Shown here one piece after another: positions 44,213 to 52,538 of a stretch of 64,000 bases of DNA. Source of the stretch: Elizabethkingia meningoseptica_A (GTDB taxonomy: Bacteria; Bacteroidota; Bacteroidia; Flavobacteriales; Weeksellaceae). The stretch spans positions 558,001-622,000 of the forward strand of contig NZ_JBJDLK010000002.1 of the NCBI RefSeq assembly GCF_045762675.1, read 5' to 3'. The notes under the pieces were generated by a model. It searched no databases. It was not told the DNA's origin and was given only the letters and a program-made list of their open reading frames with translations. Position 1 is the first letter of the stretch. Every line of letters starts with the position of its first letter. The position numbers and the translations under genes were made by a program.

Positions 44213-44367
44213 TTGTAAAATATCGTGAATCGGTTCAGTTAAGTATTTTTCCTGAAGAGAAAAGTATCAAAAACAAGAATTTCATCTTCAGTTGAATACT
44301 TCCCGATACAAAATTCTTTCAGAATTCCACCCGGAGTGACGAAATACTCACGATACAATGTTTCTTA

Positions 44368-44814
44368 TTATAAAATCTTTGCGACTTCTTCACAAAGCCA
44401 TTCCAGCAATTCTGTATCTTCTTCTGTAAAAGGATCGATAGTATGACTGTCAATATCAATCTGACCAATATTTTTACCGTCCTTGAAGATGGGTACTACA
44501 ATTTCAGATTTGGTATCGATAGAACACGATAAATAGTTATCCTGACTATAAACATCCGGCACGACAAAAGTTTCTCCGGAAACCGCTACCTGTCCGCAAA
44601 TGCCTTTACCAAAAGGAATTACGGTATGATCTGTTTCTGCACCTACATAAGGACCCAATATCAGTTCTTCTTTGTCACCGTTTCGGAAGTAAAATCCGGT
44701 CCAGTTATAATAAGCTATTTCCTGATCCAGTAAAGCGCAAACTTTCTGTAATCTTTGTTCTACACTTTCGTTTGCTGCCAGCAGGTACGAAAGTCTTTGT
44801 TTTAAGTTTTTCAT
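44368..44814 (-). CDS. GAF-domain free methionine-R-sulfoxide reductase (fRMsr)
   Basis: A 148-residue single GAF domain. It has YNWTGFYFRNG, LGPYVGAETDHTVIPFGKGICGQVAVSGETFVVPDV, NYLSCSIDTKSEIVVPIF and IGQIDIDSHTIDPFTEED. The cysteines of GKGICG and LSCS correspond to the resolving and catalytic positions of YebR-type fRMsr; the further cysteine seen in E. coli YebR is absent. It reduces free methionine-R-sulfoxide in the cytoplasm. Its ATG overlaps the stop of the upstream gene by one base. Confidence 0.85.
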   Translation of the reverse strand: MKNLKQRLSYLLAANESVEQRLQKVCALLDQEIAYYNWTGFYFRNGDKEELILGPYVGAETDHTVIPFGKGICGQVAVSGETFVVPDVYSQDNYLSCSIDTKSEIVVPIFKDGKNIGQIDIDSHTIDPFTEEDTELLEWLCEEVAKIL

Positions 44815-46241
44815 TATTCTTCGAAAGCTAATTCTTTATATCCGAACATTCCGCGTTCTTTGATAATCTCTCCAACACCATCCGGTAATTGTTCTTCCCA
44901 GCCATGTTCACAGTTTGCGATTCTTTTCAGAATTTCTCTCGAGTAAATCTCCAGATATTCCGGCTTGAAGTTGTCGATATCAACAATAAGTTTGTTCAGT
45001 TTGAAATATTTGTATAGTTCTTTAAGATTCGGATGTACTTTAAGGTTCTCTGAACTTAGTAATTCTCCCGTCATTGTATCTTTATACGGATACAGGTATA
45101 CGCGCATTCCTTTTTTAAAGAACTTACCAAATGCTTCCAGAATACCTCCCGGAAGAAGTTCGTAGAACTCTTCATCGAATACATCCAACAGGTTATTTAC
45201 CCCCATTGCAACTCCGATCTTACCATTGGAATAATAGCTAAAGTAGTCTACCATTCTGTAGTATTCCGAGAAGTTGGAGATCATAACATTGTATCCCAGT
45301 TTCGCCAGTACATCTACCCTGTCCAGGAAGTCTCTTTCATCAATATCCCCTGCTGCACGCAGGTTGGCAATTGTAATTTCAAATAAAACTTCGGTATCTT
45401 CAATGGTGGTATTGTTATCTTTAAGGAACATTTTCAGTCCGTTTTCAAACATATCAACATTCACTAATGTTACCGGACGGAAGCTACCTCTAACCGCAAA
45501 AATATTCTGTTTGTACAGAATATCTGCCGGAAGCATATTGTTTCCTTCTGAATTGAAAATAACAGCATCTGTCATTCCCATTTTCACAAGTTGAAGCGAC
45601 ATCAGACGGTTGTCTACATATTCAAATGCAGGCCCGCTGAAATCAATCATATCAAGTTCCAGCTTATCTATCGAAATATCATCGTATAACGATTCAATAA
45701 GTCTTCTTGGATTATCAGCATACCTGTAGGCACCATAAATAAGGTTTACCCCAAGATTCCCCAGTGTTTCCTGCTGTAAAGTAGCATCGTTTTCTCTGAA
45801 TTTTACATGAAGAATAATTTCATTATATCCTTCGTGCTCATCCAGCTGGAAACGAATTCCTACCCAACCATGTCCTTTCTGGGTTTTATCATAATTAATA
45901 GTCGTTACCGTATTGGCATAAGAAAAGAACTTACGTCCCGGGTTCTTTTCTCTGTTTAAACGTTCTTCAATAAGTGAAACTTCATAACGAAGCATCTTGC
46001 GAAGGCGGTTTTGGGTAACATACCTGTTTTTTACTTCTTTTCCGTAAATAGCATCACTGAAATCCTTATCATAAGCGGACATCGCTTTTGCTATGGTATT
46101 AGAAGCACCGCCTGCTCGAAAAAAATGCCGAACAGTTTCTTGTCCAGCACCAATTTCCGCGAAAGTTCCGTACACCGACGGATCTAAATTTATGTTTAAA
46201 GCCTTTTGCTTTGGAGTTAAAATTTGCTTTATTAGGGACAT
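44814..46241 (-). CDS. Conserved protein of unknown function (475 residues)
   Basis: A large soluble protein without signal peptide or membrane segments. Notable segments are YGTFAEIGAGQETVRHFFRAGGASNTIAKAMSAYDKDFSD near the N-terminus and LFEITIANLRAAGDIDERDFLDRVDVLAKLGYNVMISNFSEYYRM near the middle. Similar proteins occur in Bacteroidetes and elsewhere, some with misleading names in databases; I cannot assign a reaction. It is translationally coupled to the fRMsr gene downstream. Confidence 0.7.
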   Translation of the reverse strand: MSLIKQILTPKQKALNINLDPSVYGTFAEIGAGQETVRHFFRAGGASNTIAKAMSAYDKDFSDAIYGKEVKNRYVTQNRLRKMLRYEVSLIEERLNREKNPGRKFFSYANTVTTINYDKTQKGHGWVGIRFQLDEHEGYNEIILHVKFRENDATLQQETLGNLGVNLIYGAYRYADNPRRLIESLYDDISIDKLELDMIDFSGPAFEYVDNRLMSLQLVKMGMTDAVIFNSEGNNMLPADILYKQNIFAVRGSFRPVTLVNVDMFENGLKMFLKDNNTTIEDTEVLFEITIANLRAAGDIDERDFLDRVDVLAKLGYNVMISNFSEYYRMVDYFSYYSNGKIGVAMGVNNLLDVFDEEFYELLPGGILEAFGKFFKKGMRVYLYPYKDTMTGELLSSENLKVHPNLKELYKYFKLNKLIVDIDNFKPEYLEIYSREILKRIANCEHGWEEQLPDGVGEIIKERGMFGYKELAFEE

Positions 46242-46287
46242 TTTTATTTTTTTGTAAATTTATCAAAATAAATACCATCTTCAAAAA

Positions 46288-47055
46288 ATGCGTCTTAAAT
46301 TTTTAGGAACAGGAACTTCACAGGGAGTTCCAACTATCGGATGTACCGATCCTGTATGCCTCTCGGAAAATCCTAAAGACAAAAGGTTACGTGCTTCTGT
46401 TATTATTACAACAGATCATCATGAAAAAATATTAATAGACTGCGGCCCCGATTTCAGGCAGCAAATGCTTACGCAACAGGAAAATAGTGTAGATGCTGTG
46501 CTTCTTACTCATGAGCATAACGATCATGTGATCGGTTTAGACGACATGCGCCCCATAATCTTCAGGAGCGGAAAAGATATGCCTATTTATTGCAGGCAAA
46601 GAACCGGAAATGAAGTAAAAAAACGTTTCCCGTATGCGTTTTCGGATGAGAAATATCCGGGGGCGCCTTCTTTTGAAATGCATTATCTGGAAAACAGAGC
46701 TTTTCATCTTCTGAATACCAACATTATTCCGATTGAAGTAACCCATTATAAAATTGATATTTTCGGTTACAAGTTTAAAAACACCGCTTATATTACAGAT
46801 GCCAGTGCGATCTCTGATACGGAAAAAGAAAAGCTGAAAAATCTGGATTATCTTATTATCAACTGCCTGCGCAAAGATAATCCGCATCCGGCACATTTTA
46901 TTCTTCCACAAATTTTAGAACTTGTTGAGGAACTAAAACCTGCCCAAACTTTGCTCACCCATTTGAGCCATCATATTGGTTTTCACGATGAAATGAATAA
47001 AGAGCTGCCATCCCATATTCAGCTGGCGTATGACGGGCAGGAAATTGTTTTTTAA
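46288..47055 (+). CDS. MBL-fold metallo-hydrolase (PhnP-like)
   Basis: A 255-residue cytoplasmic hydrolase. It starts LKFLGTGTSQGVPTIGCTDPVC, a PhnP/RNase Z-type N-terminus with structural cysteines, then the metal motif LLTHEHNDHVIGLDDMRP near residue 74, with additional ligands in VTHYKID, YITDAS and LTHLSHHIG. PhnP is a cyclic-phosphate phosphodiesterase, but no phosphonate genes are nearby and the substrate is open. Confidence 0.85.
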   Translation: MRLKFLGTGTSQGVPTIGCTDPVCLSENPKDKRLRASVIITTDHHEKILIDCGPDFRQQMLTQQENSVDAVLLTHEHNDHVIGLDDMRPIIFRSGKDMPIYCRQRTGNEVKKRFPYAFSDEKYPGAPSFEMHYLENRAFHLLNTNIIPIEVTHYKIDIFGYKFKNTAYITDASAISDTEKEKLKNLDYLIINCLRKDNPHPAHFILPQILELVEELKPAQTLLTHLSHHIGFHDEMNKELPSHIQLAYDGQEIVF

Positions 47056-47093
47056 TTTTTGAAAAAAACTCTTTTCGGGAACGAAAATATTTC

Positions 47094-47101
47094 TATATTT
47101 G
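47094..47101 (+). promoter_or_regulatory. -7 box before tRNA-Leu
   Basis: TATATTTG lies 18 bases before the tRNA 5' end and matches TAnnTTTG. Confidence 0.6.
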
Positions 47102-47119
47102 CACTCACAATTTCGAGTA

Positions 47120-47201
47120 GCCCAGTTGGCGGAATTGGTAGACGCGCTAGACTCAAACTCTAGTGCCGCGAGGCGTGCCGGTTCGATTCCGGCACTGGGT
47201 A
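47120..47201 (+). tRNA. tRNA-Leu (anticodon CAA)
   Basis: The acceptor stem pairs GCCCAGT with ACTGGGT. The anticodon stem CTAGA/TCTAG encloses the loop CTCAAAC, giving anticodon CAA for UUG leucine codons. A long variable arm (TGCCGCGAGGCGT) and the T arm GCCGG-TTCGATT-CCGGC follow. This is a class II tRNA. CCA is not encoded. Confidence 0.96.
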
Positions 47202-47207
47202 CGATGG

Positions 47208-47239
47208 AAAGGCTTAAACAATGTTTAAGCCTTTTTTAT
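47208..47239 (+). terminator. Terminator after tRNA-Leu
   Basis: AAAGGCTTAA-acaatgt-TTAAGCCTTT followed by TTTATT, seven bases after the tRNA. Confidence 0.9.
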
Positions 47240-47263
47240 TTGTATAATTTCAATAAATATTAT

Positions 47264-47659
47264 ATGAAAAAATATCTATCAGTTTTATTAGTCACTATTT
47301 CAATAGTAGTATTTGGGCAAGAAAAAAATATTGATTTAAATGACAACAATATTTATGAAGTTGTAGATCGAGCGGCAGACTATGTATCTGGAATTGGAGA
47401 ATTCAGAAATTTATTTACCAGTAATTTCAATAACTCTTCTGTAAAACATGAAGGTGTAATGAAAGCTACGCTCAGTTTCATTGTTGAAAAAGATGGTTCT
47501 CTTTCCGATGTCAAAGCTTCAGGACCTAATTACGATTTTAACAGAGAAGCTGAAAGAACAATTAAATCAATCAAAGGGAAATGGATACCCGCGAAAGTTA
47601 GCGGAGTTCCTGTGAGATCTAGATTTAGATTCCCAATAACAGTAACAATAAACATATAG
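47264..47659 (+). CDS. Secreted TonB C-terminal-domain-like protein
   Basis: From the ATG at 47264 the protein has 131 residues, with a signal peptide (MKKYLSVLLVTISIVVFGQ). The domain VMKATLSFIVEKDGSLSDVKASGPNYDFNREAERTIKSIKGKWIPAKVSGVPVRSRFRFPITV is like the TonB C-terminus used by energy transducers. It lacks the membrane anchor and proline-rich spacer of a real TonB. The open frame runs back through the tRNA, but that part is not coding. Confidence 0.78.
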   Translation: MKKYLSVLLVTISIVVFGQEKNIDLNDNNIYEVVDRAADYVSGIGEFRNLFTSNFNNSSVKHEGVMKATLSFIVEKDGSLSDVKASGPNYDFNREAERTIKSIKGKWIPAKVSGVPVRSRFRFPITVTINI

Positions 47660-47746
47660 ATAACATTTCAATAAAAGATCATTACACGTCCTTAGAAATG
47701 AAAAAGGGATAAGAAATTATATAATTATCTGACCTTCCCTACCAAA

Positions 47747-47790
47747 AATAACAGAGGCTGTCTATATAAAAGACAGCCTCTTGTGTTATT
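47747..47790. terminator. Hairpin related to the yceI terminator (copy 1)
   Basis: AATAACAGAGGCTGTC at 47747 pairs with GACAGCCTC at 47772 and on through TGTTATT. The same hairpin follows the real yceI gene at 56856. Here it stands between the TonB-domain gene and a repeat. Confidence 0.75.
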
Positions 47791-47804
47791 AAAAATAGAA
47801 TAAC

Positions 47805-47855
47805 TTATTTTTTAGCTTTTACATCTATTGCGATTTCAATGTCTTTATCGATGTC
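47805..47855 (-). pseudogene. Truncated yceI tail (copy 1)
   Basis: The minus strand reads DIDKDIEIAIDVKAKK then stop, matching the C-terminus of the YceI lipoprotein at 56908 (SKDIEIAIDVKAKK). Upstream of it the homology ends abruptly at the left edge of the REP-like repeat. It is a gene-tail fragment, not a functional gene. Confidence 0.75.
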
Positions 47856-48004
47856 GCGGATTTGTAATCCGTGACTTAATACCTTTTACCCGTAAAACAA
47901 CCTCAACATCTATCACACTATCTAAATCCGCATAATTAAAATAGTAACCTCAGGTTCTGTTACTATTCTATCTTTCTTTTGAAAAGCACGGATTACAAAT
48001 CCGC
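47856..48004. repeat. REP/MITE-like element, copy 1
   Basis: Bounded by the perfect 18-bp inverted repeat GCGGATTTGTAATCCGTG (47856-47873) and CACGGATTACAAATCCGC (47987-48004), with about 113 bases between. The internal part includes AAACAACCTCAACATCTATC. Related copies are at 52644 and 54038. No transposase is present. Confidence 0.85.
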
Positions 48005-48026
48005 GCTATCGGGTACTGGGTACTAC

Positions 48027-48061
48027 AAATCCTCTATAACAAAAGTTATAGAGGATTTTTT
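48027..48061. terminator. Terminator between the repeat and the ferritin-like gene
   Basis: AATCCTCTATAAC-aaaa-GTTATAGAGGATT followed by TTTTT. It can end plus-strand transcription and perhaps that of the minus-strand ferritin-like gene at 48139. Confidence 0.85.
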
Positions 48062-48138
48062 CCAAATTCAACGTTCATGATACTACAAACAGGTATAAAA
48101 CCTGTTAAAATAATTACTATTGAACATTAAGAAAATCC

Positions 48139-48951
48139 TTAGACAATAAACAGGGAAGCTATAGTTTTAGCATCATCTGTTGAAAGGATCTCGTCATAAG
48201 CAGCCGAACCTGCCGCAGCACCAAATGTTGTACCGGTATTATATCCTGCCTGAGTTATATTGTCTTCACCTGCATATACCGGATTTGTTACGGAAGGCAT
48301 ATTTCCTCCGTCTGCTAATTCTATCCAGCCTTTATTGGCTCTCATCCTTCTAACCTGAGACGCATGTCTGGCCTCCACAGAGTGAATCTGAAGGGCAGCC
48401 TGTAAAATTGTTTTGTTAGACATTACATTTCCTGCCTGTCCTTTGTATGCTCTTACACCTGTATCTTCAAAAGCCTGAGCAAGAATAAGAAATTGGCTGT
48501 AGTCAGTAAATGGAGTAAACTTTCCTTTCGCAGTAAAATCAAAAGTCGGTTTATTTCCGGGAGTTACTCCCAAAGAATTCAGAGCACTTTTAAGGAAACC
48601 TACGTGTGCAGATTCATGTTTGGAAATTTGCATAAATACAGTTCTGTCCATGGAAGGAATAAGCCCGGGGGTGGAAAGACCAATATTATAGTATTCATTT
48701 TCAAGATATTCAAGGATTAACGCTAACTGGAGCGCATCTGTAAGACCATTCTGAGCCATGGCTACAGCTACCGATGATTGTTTCGCTGTTTCTGCTTTTG
48801 TTGTCATTAAAGAGCCTAGTCCAAAAGGTATAGCAGCAATAGCCGCTTTTTTTCCAAGTGTAGACACATTTTTAATTGCACCGGATCTGGAAGTACCTTC
48901 GGTAAAGAATTGATCATCCGAAAGCATATCTAATAATTTAAGAACGTTCAT
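48139..48951 (-). CDS. Ferritin-like domain protein
   Basis: A 270-residue protein with a ferritin-like four-helix domain (LALILEYLENEYYNIG, KHESAHVGFLKSAL, AQAFEDTGVRAYKGQAG, IHSVEARHASQVRRM). The Glu and His residues are spaced as in Ferritin_2 (DUF4439-like) proteins. The N-terminal 60 residues are polar with a hydrophobic AAIAAIPFGLGSL stretch, possibly an export or anchor segment. It follows a related Tat-type ferritin-like gene by 25 bases; the two probably act together in the periplasm. Confidence 0.82.
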   Translation of the reverse strand: MNVLKLLDMLSDDQFFTEGTSRSGAIKNVSTLGKKAAIAAIPFGLGSLMTTKAETAKQSSVAVAMAQNGLTDALQLALILEYLENEYYNIGLSTPGLIPSMDRTVFMQISKHESAHVGFLKSALNSLGVTPGNKPTFDFTAKGKFTPFTDYSQFLILAQAFEDTGVRAYKGQAGNVMSNKTILQAALQIHSVEARHASQVRRMRANKGWIELADGGNMPSVTNPVYAGEDNITQAGYNTGTTFGAAAGSAAYDEILSTDDAKTIASLFIV

Positions 48952-48976
48952 AACGAGAGATTTTAAAATAAAATAA

Positions 48977-49687
48977 TTAACTAATGCCTCTTTCTTTCCA
49001 TGTAAATCTGGTCTTTATAAAACCACCTGCGGCCATAATAATATCTTTAGGCTCTTTCGCTACATCCAGGCCATTGGCATCTACAACATCATCTCCGGAA
49101 AAGTCTGCAGAACCAGGATTTATAAGATTTCTTATTGCCGATGCATGTCGTGCTTCTACGGAAACAATCTTTCCTGCAATTACAAGGTATGCAGGATTTG
49201 TAATATATTTCCCTGCGGCATTATAAGCCGCAACCCCGGTATCTTCTAATGCTTTAGCGGTTGCAAGTACTGAATTGCGATCGTTAAAATTTACATTGGG
49301 ATATTGAAATTCCAATTTAGGTAAGACGTGAGAGGTAGCTCCGCTAATCGCTGCTTTAAAAAAATCCCGGTGAATTACTTCATGGTGATAAAGGTCGGTA
49401 AAAGTTTCTTTTTCAATACTGGAAATTCCGGAGTAAAAATTATTAACCACTTTCGTATAAAAGTCAGCTTCAAGCTGCTCTAATGCATATGCATAATTAA
49501 GCACACCAACATCCCCTTCTCCAAGATCAAATAACATATTGTCCGTAAGATTAAGCCCATCTCCATCGTTGCACCCCACCATTATAAGTCCAGCCATAGC
49601 AATGCCAATGCCACCGAGTTTCAGAAAATTTCTCCTGCTGGTATCCAGAGTGGAATCCGGATTTGAAATATGAATTGTTTTTTTCAT
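48977..49687 (-). CDS. Tat-exported ferritin-like lipoprotein
   Basis: A 236-residue protein with the signal SRRNFLKLGGIGIAMAGLIMVGC, a twin-arginine-type motif ending in a lipobox cysteine. The mature part has the ferritin-like helices ALEQLEADFYTKVVNNFY, LYHHEVIHRDFFKAAI, AKALEDTGVAAYNAAG and IVSVEARHASAIRNLI. It is paralogous to the next gene. Metal or radical scavenging in the envelope is plausible but unproven. Confidence 0.84.
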   Translation of the reverse strand: MKKTIHISNPDSTLDTSRRNFLKLGGIGIAMAGLIMVGCNDGDGLNLTDNMLFDLGEGDVGVLNYAYALEQLEADFYTKVVNNFYSGISSIEKETFTDLYHHEVIHRDFFKAAISGATSHVLPKLEFQYPNVNFNDRNSVLATAKALEDTGVAAYNAAGKYITNPAYLVIAGKIVSVEARHASAIRNLINPGSADFSGDDVVDANGLDVAKEPKDIIMAAGGFIKTRFTWKERGIS

Positions 49688-49755
49688 AATATTATTTTTA
49701 GGTGTTAATATTTTGAGTTAGTCAATTTGTGTTTTCGGGATAAATAATTTTATAA

Positions 49756-50325
49756 TTAAGGCATCAGGACTTTATCTATTACATGTATAACACCATTGGA
49801 TTGGTTAACATCTGCAATCGTTACTTTAGCACTATTGCCTTTAGCATCTTTTATATATAAGTCCTTACCTTTTGTCCAGAAGGTAACCCCTTCTCCTTCA
49901 GCAGTGGTCATCATACTCATACCGTTTCCGGCCTTTACTGCTGCCCATATTTGCTTAGCATTATATTTTCCCGGAATAACATGATAAGTTAATATCTTGG
50001 TTAACATTGCTTTATTCTCCGGTTTCACAAGATTTTCAACCGTTCCTTTTGGGAGATTATTAAAAGCTTCATCCGTTGGGGCCAAAACTGTAAAAGGTCC
50101 GGTTCCTTGTAAAGTCTCCACAAGACCTGCAGCTTTTACAGCCGCTACAAGAGTTTTATGATCTTTGGAATTCACTGCGTTTTCAATAATATTTTTGGAT
50201 GGATACATGGGTGCACCGCCTACTATTACTGTTTTTTCTTTCATTGCTTGTGCAGAAAGAGTTCCACTAAAGGCTAATGATAAAACAGCCATTCCTAAAA
50301 CTGTGATTTTTGATTTTGTTTTCAT
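49756..50325 (-). CDS. Exported fasciclin-domain protein
   Basis: A 189-residue protein with a signal peptide (MKTKSKITVLGMAVLSLAFSGTLSAQ) and one fasciclin (FAS1) domain: TLVAAVKAAGLVETLQGTGPFTVLAPTDEAFNNLP, LTKILTYHVIPGKYNAKQ and the closing SNGVIHVIDKVLMP. FAS1 domains mediate adhesion or stress functions. It lies upstream of the ferritin-like pair in the same direction and near an ECF sigma locus. Confidence 0.92.
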   Translation of the reverse strand: MKTKSKITVLGMAVLSLAFSGTLSAQAMKEKTVIVGGAPMYPSKNIIENAVNSKDHKTLVAAVKAAGLVETLQGTGPFTVLAPTDEAFNNLPKGTVENLVKPENKAMLTKILTYHVIPGKYNAKQIWAAVKAGNGMSMMTTAEGEGVTFWTKGKDLYIKDAKGNSAKVTIADVNQSNGVIHVIDKVLMP

Positions 50326-50444
50326 TTTCTTATTTTTTTAATTAAACATTATTGGATTTGAATATGTTCTTATTAGCATTTACGAGTTCGGTTTTATTTT
50401 AGATTTTATATTGATGAATTATTTTTTAAAAATCTGTAAATCAT

Positions 50445-50963
50445 CTATTTATTTTTACCAAAAGGAATAAAGTCCAAACAAATTGAGTTCATGCAAAAGC
50501 GTTTTCCCGTAGGTTTTGGACCATCATTGAAAATATGACCAAGATGAGAGCCACATCTTCCGCATAAAACTTCTGTACGTACCATATTATAAGAAGTATC
50601 TTTTTTGTATTTTACACTGTTATTACGTACTGCCTTATAAAAAGACGGCCATCCACAGGTAGTTGCAAATTTAGATGTAGAGAGGAATAGGGGATTACCA
50701 CAAACAGCACAATAGTAAGTGCCTTTCTCATCAAATTCATAATATTTTCCGGTGTAAGCCATTTCTGTGTTTCCCTCTCTGGCAACTAAATAAAGTTCAG
50801 GTTTGAGAATTTTTTTCCATTCTGTGTTACTAACATTTAGAACTGTATGTACAGTATGGGAATAATAAGGATTATTAGCTTTGAAGTGGTCAGATTGTGC
50901 GGCTGCCCGGGTAGAGATCTGCATTAACAGACCGAAGACTATTGTTTTTAATATTGTATTCAT
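50445..50963 (-). CDS. msrB: Exported peptide-methionine (R)-S-oxide reductase MsrB
   Basis: A 172-residue protein with a signal peptide (TIVFGLLMQISTRAAAQ). The MsrB domain has YYCAVCGNPLFLSTSKF and VLCGRCGSHLGHIFNDGPKPTG, the two CxxC zinc pairs, and the catalytic cysteine in RFCMNSICLDF. It repairs oxidised methionine in the periplasm. It is divergent from the ECF sigma gene, which suggests a shared oxidative-stress response. Confidence 0.93.
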   Translation of the reverse strand: MNTILKTIVFGLLMQISTRAAAQSDHFKANNPYYSHTVHTVLNVSNTEWKKILKPELYLVAREGNTEMAYTGKYYEFDEKGTYYCAVCGNPLFLSTSKFATTCGWPSFYKAVRNNSVKYKKDTSYNMVRTEVLCGRCGSHLGHIFNDGPKPTGKRFCMNSICLDFIPFGKNK

Positions 50964-51041
50964 GATTATATATTATTATCATAAATACATATACGAGATA
51001 AAAAATAAAACAGATTTCCATTATTATGACATTTATTTTAT

Positions 51042-51049
51042 TACATTTG
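51042..51049 (+). promoter_or_regulatory. -7 box before the ECF sigma gene
   Basis: TACATTTG matches TAnnTTTG. The predicted transcript starts near 51055, so coding must begin downstream of this point. Confidence 0.55.
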
Positions 51050-51068
51050 GAAAACAAAATATAAAGCA

Positions 51069-51617
51069 ATTAAAACAAAATATTCGGAAGAAGAGCTTAT
51101 CGTTTTATTAAAAGAAAAAAACGAAATTGGTTTTCATCATTTGTATGATAACTATTCCGGTGCATTATATGGTGTAATTGCCAGAATTGTTCAATCTAAA
51201 GAATATACTGAAGAGATTATTCAGGATGTTTTCGTTAAAATCTGGAATTCTGTCCACCAATATGACTCTCAAAAGGGCAGATTTTATACCTGGATGATTA
51301 ATATTGCCAGAAATACGGCAATAGATTATTTAAAATCAAAAGGTTTTCAGAATGAACTCAAAAACCAACCTATTCCAGATTTCGTATATAATAGTACATC
51401 ACTTTCCGAATCCAACAATGGCTCCGATTTTATTGGTTTTAACAATGTGCTGGAAAGTTTGGATGCTGATAAGCAGGAGCTGATTAATATGGCTTACTAT
51501 AAAGGTTATACACAAAACGAAATATCCGAACAACTGAAAATACCCCTGGGTACAGTAAAAACAAAGATGAGGAATGCACTAATGAAATTAAAAGATTTAT
51601 TAAAAGATTATCAATAA
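51069..51617 (+). CDS. ECF-family RNA polymerase sigma factor
   Basis: Region 2 is LYDNYSGALYGVIARIVQSKEYTEEIIQDVFVKIWNSVHQYDSQKGRFYTWMINIARNTAIDYL, and region 4 ends in LINMAYYKGYTQNEISEQLKIPLGTVKTKMRNALMKL. The frame runs without ATG: the TTG at 51141 would delete the first helix of region 2. Coding clearly continues upstream as KTKYSEEELIVLLKEKNEIGFHH. The best start is ATT at 51069, giving 182 residues; this is a rare start codon. It is followed at once by an anti-sigma gene. Confidence 0.85.
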   Translation: MKTKYSEEELIVLLKEKNEIGFHHLYDNYSGALYGVIARIVQSKEYTEEIIQDVFVKIWNSVHQYDSQKGRFYTWMINIARNTAIDYLKSKGFQNELKNQPIPDFVYNSTSLSESNNGSDFIGFNNVLESLDADKQELINMAYYKGYTQNEISEQLKIPLGTVKTKMRNALMKLKDLLKDYQ

Positions 51618-51618
51618 G

Positions 51619-52437
51619 TTGAATACTAAAGAATACATATCATCCGGAATTATAGAATCTTATATTCTTGGCCATGCTTCACCTGAAGAAATGGGTATTT
51701 TGGAATGTGTTATCAAGAATAATGCAGAGGTAAAAGCAGCTTTTGAAGAAGCACAAAAAAACCTTGAAAATCTGGCTACCGCACAAGCCATAGCACCTCC
51801 GGCTGATTTAAAATCTAAGATTTGGGATAAGATTCAGAAAGAGCAAATAACCGAAACACAAAACTCGGGTACCGGAAAATCAGGATTAGATTTAGTACCT
51901 GAAGAAAAAAAAGAAATAATTCTTTATAAAAAAACGACGCACTGGAAGAACTTAGCAGTTGCTGCTTCAGTTTTATTTTTGGCAAGTATCGCAGGGAATT
52001 TATACTGGCTAAATCAACAATCTGAAGCAAAAAAAGAAATTGTAAATCTCAAAACCACCAATCAGTCACAACATCTTGCCTTACAAAAAATGGATGAAAA
52101 ATGGCAGATAGTATCCGGCTCTAATATGCAGGTTATTACGCTAAAAGGTGTTGAAAAACACCCGCAAGCAAAGGCAACTGTTTTCTGGAACCACAATACT
52201 AAAGAAGTTTATCTTAATGCTGACAGCCTGCCTAAAGCTCCAAAAGGAATGCAGTATCAATTGTGGGCTATTGCAGACGGGAAACCTGTAAATGCCGGAA
52301 TGTATAATGAAGAAAAAGATAGTAAGATTGCCCTTTCCAAAATTGCAAAAGCTCAGGCATTTGCAATAACTCTTGAAAAAGAAAACGGAAGTGAAGTCCC
52401 TACAATGGAAAACATGTTTGTAATGGGAGGAGTTTAA
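51619..52437 (+). CDS. Anti-sigma factor (RskA-type, membrane-anchored)
   Basis: A 272-residue protein starting at TTG one base after the sigma stop. The N-terminal cytoplasmic part (SYILGHASPEEMGILECVIKNNAEVKAAFEEA) is an anti-sigma domain. A single membrane helix follows near residue 115 (LAVAASVLFLASIAGNLYWL). The extracytoplasmic RskA domain has ATVFWNHNTKEVYLNADSLPKAPKGMQYQLWAIADGKPVNAGMY. It should hold the ECF sigma until an envelope signal releases it. Confidence 0.9.
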   Translation: MNTKEYISSGIIESYILGHASPEEMGILECVIKNNAEVKAAFEEAQKNLENLATAQAIAPPADLKSKIWDKIQKEQITETQNSGTGKSGLDLVPEEKKEIILYKKTTHWKNLAVAASVLFLASIAGNLYWLNQQSEAKKEIVNLKTTNQSQHLALQKMDEKWQIVSGSNMQVITLKGVEKHPQAKATVFWNHNTKEVYLNADSLPKAPKGMQYQLWAIADGKPVNAGMYNEEKDSKIALSKIAKAQAFAITLEKENGSEVPTMENMFVMGGV

Positions 52438-52538
52438 ATAAGAATACTTTATTCCCGCTCCCGTCGTACAATCCTCGTATTTTTGAATATAATTATGTGA
52501 AAGATAAATATATTCATTCACACTTTAGTATACTTCAA

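Noticed and set aside
47099..47263. N-terminal extension of the TonB-domain gene
   Set aside because: This part of the frame is the tRNA-Leu gene and its terminator; the signal peptide begins at 47264.
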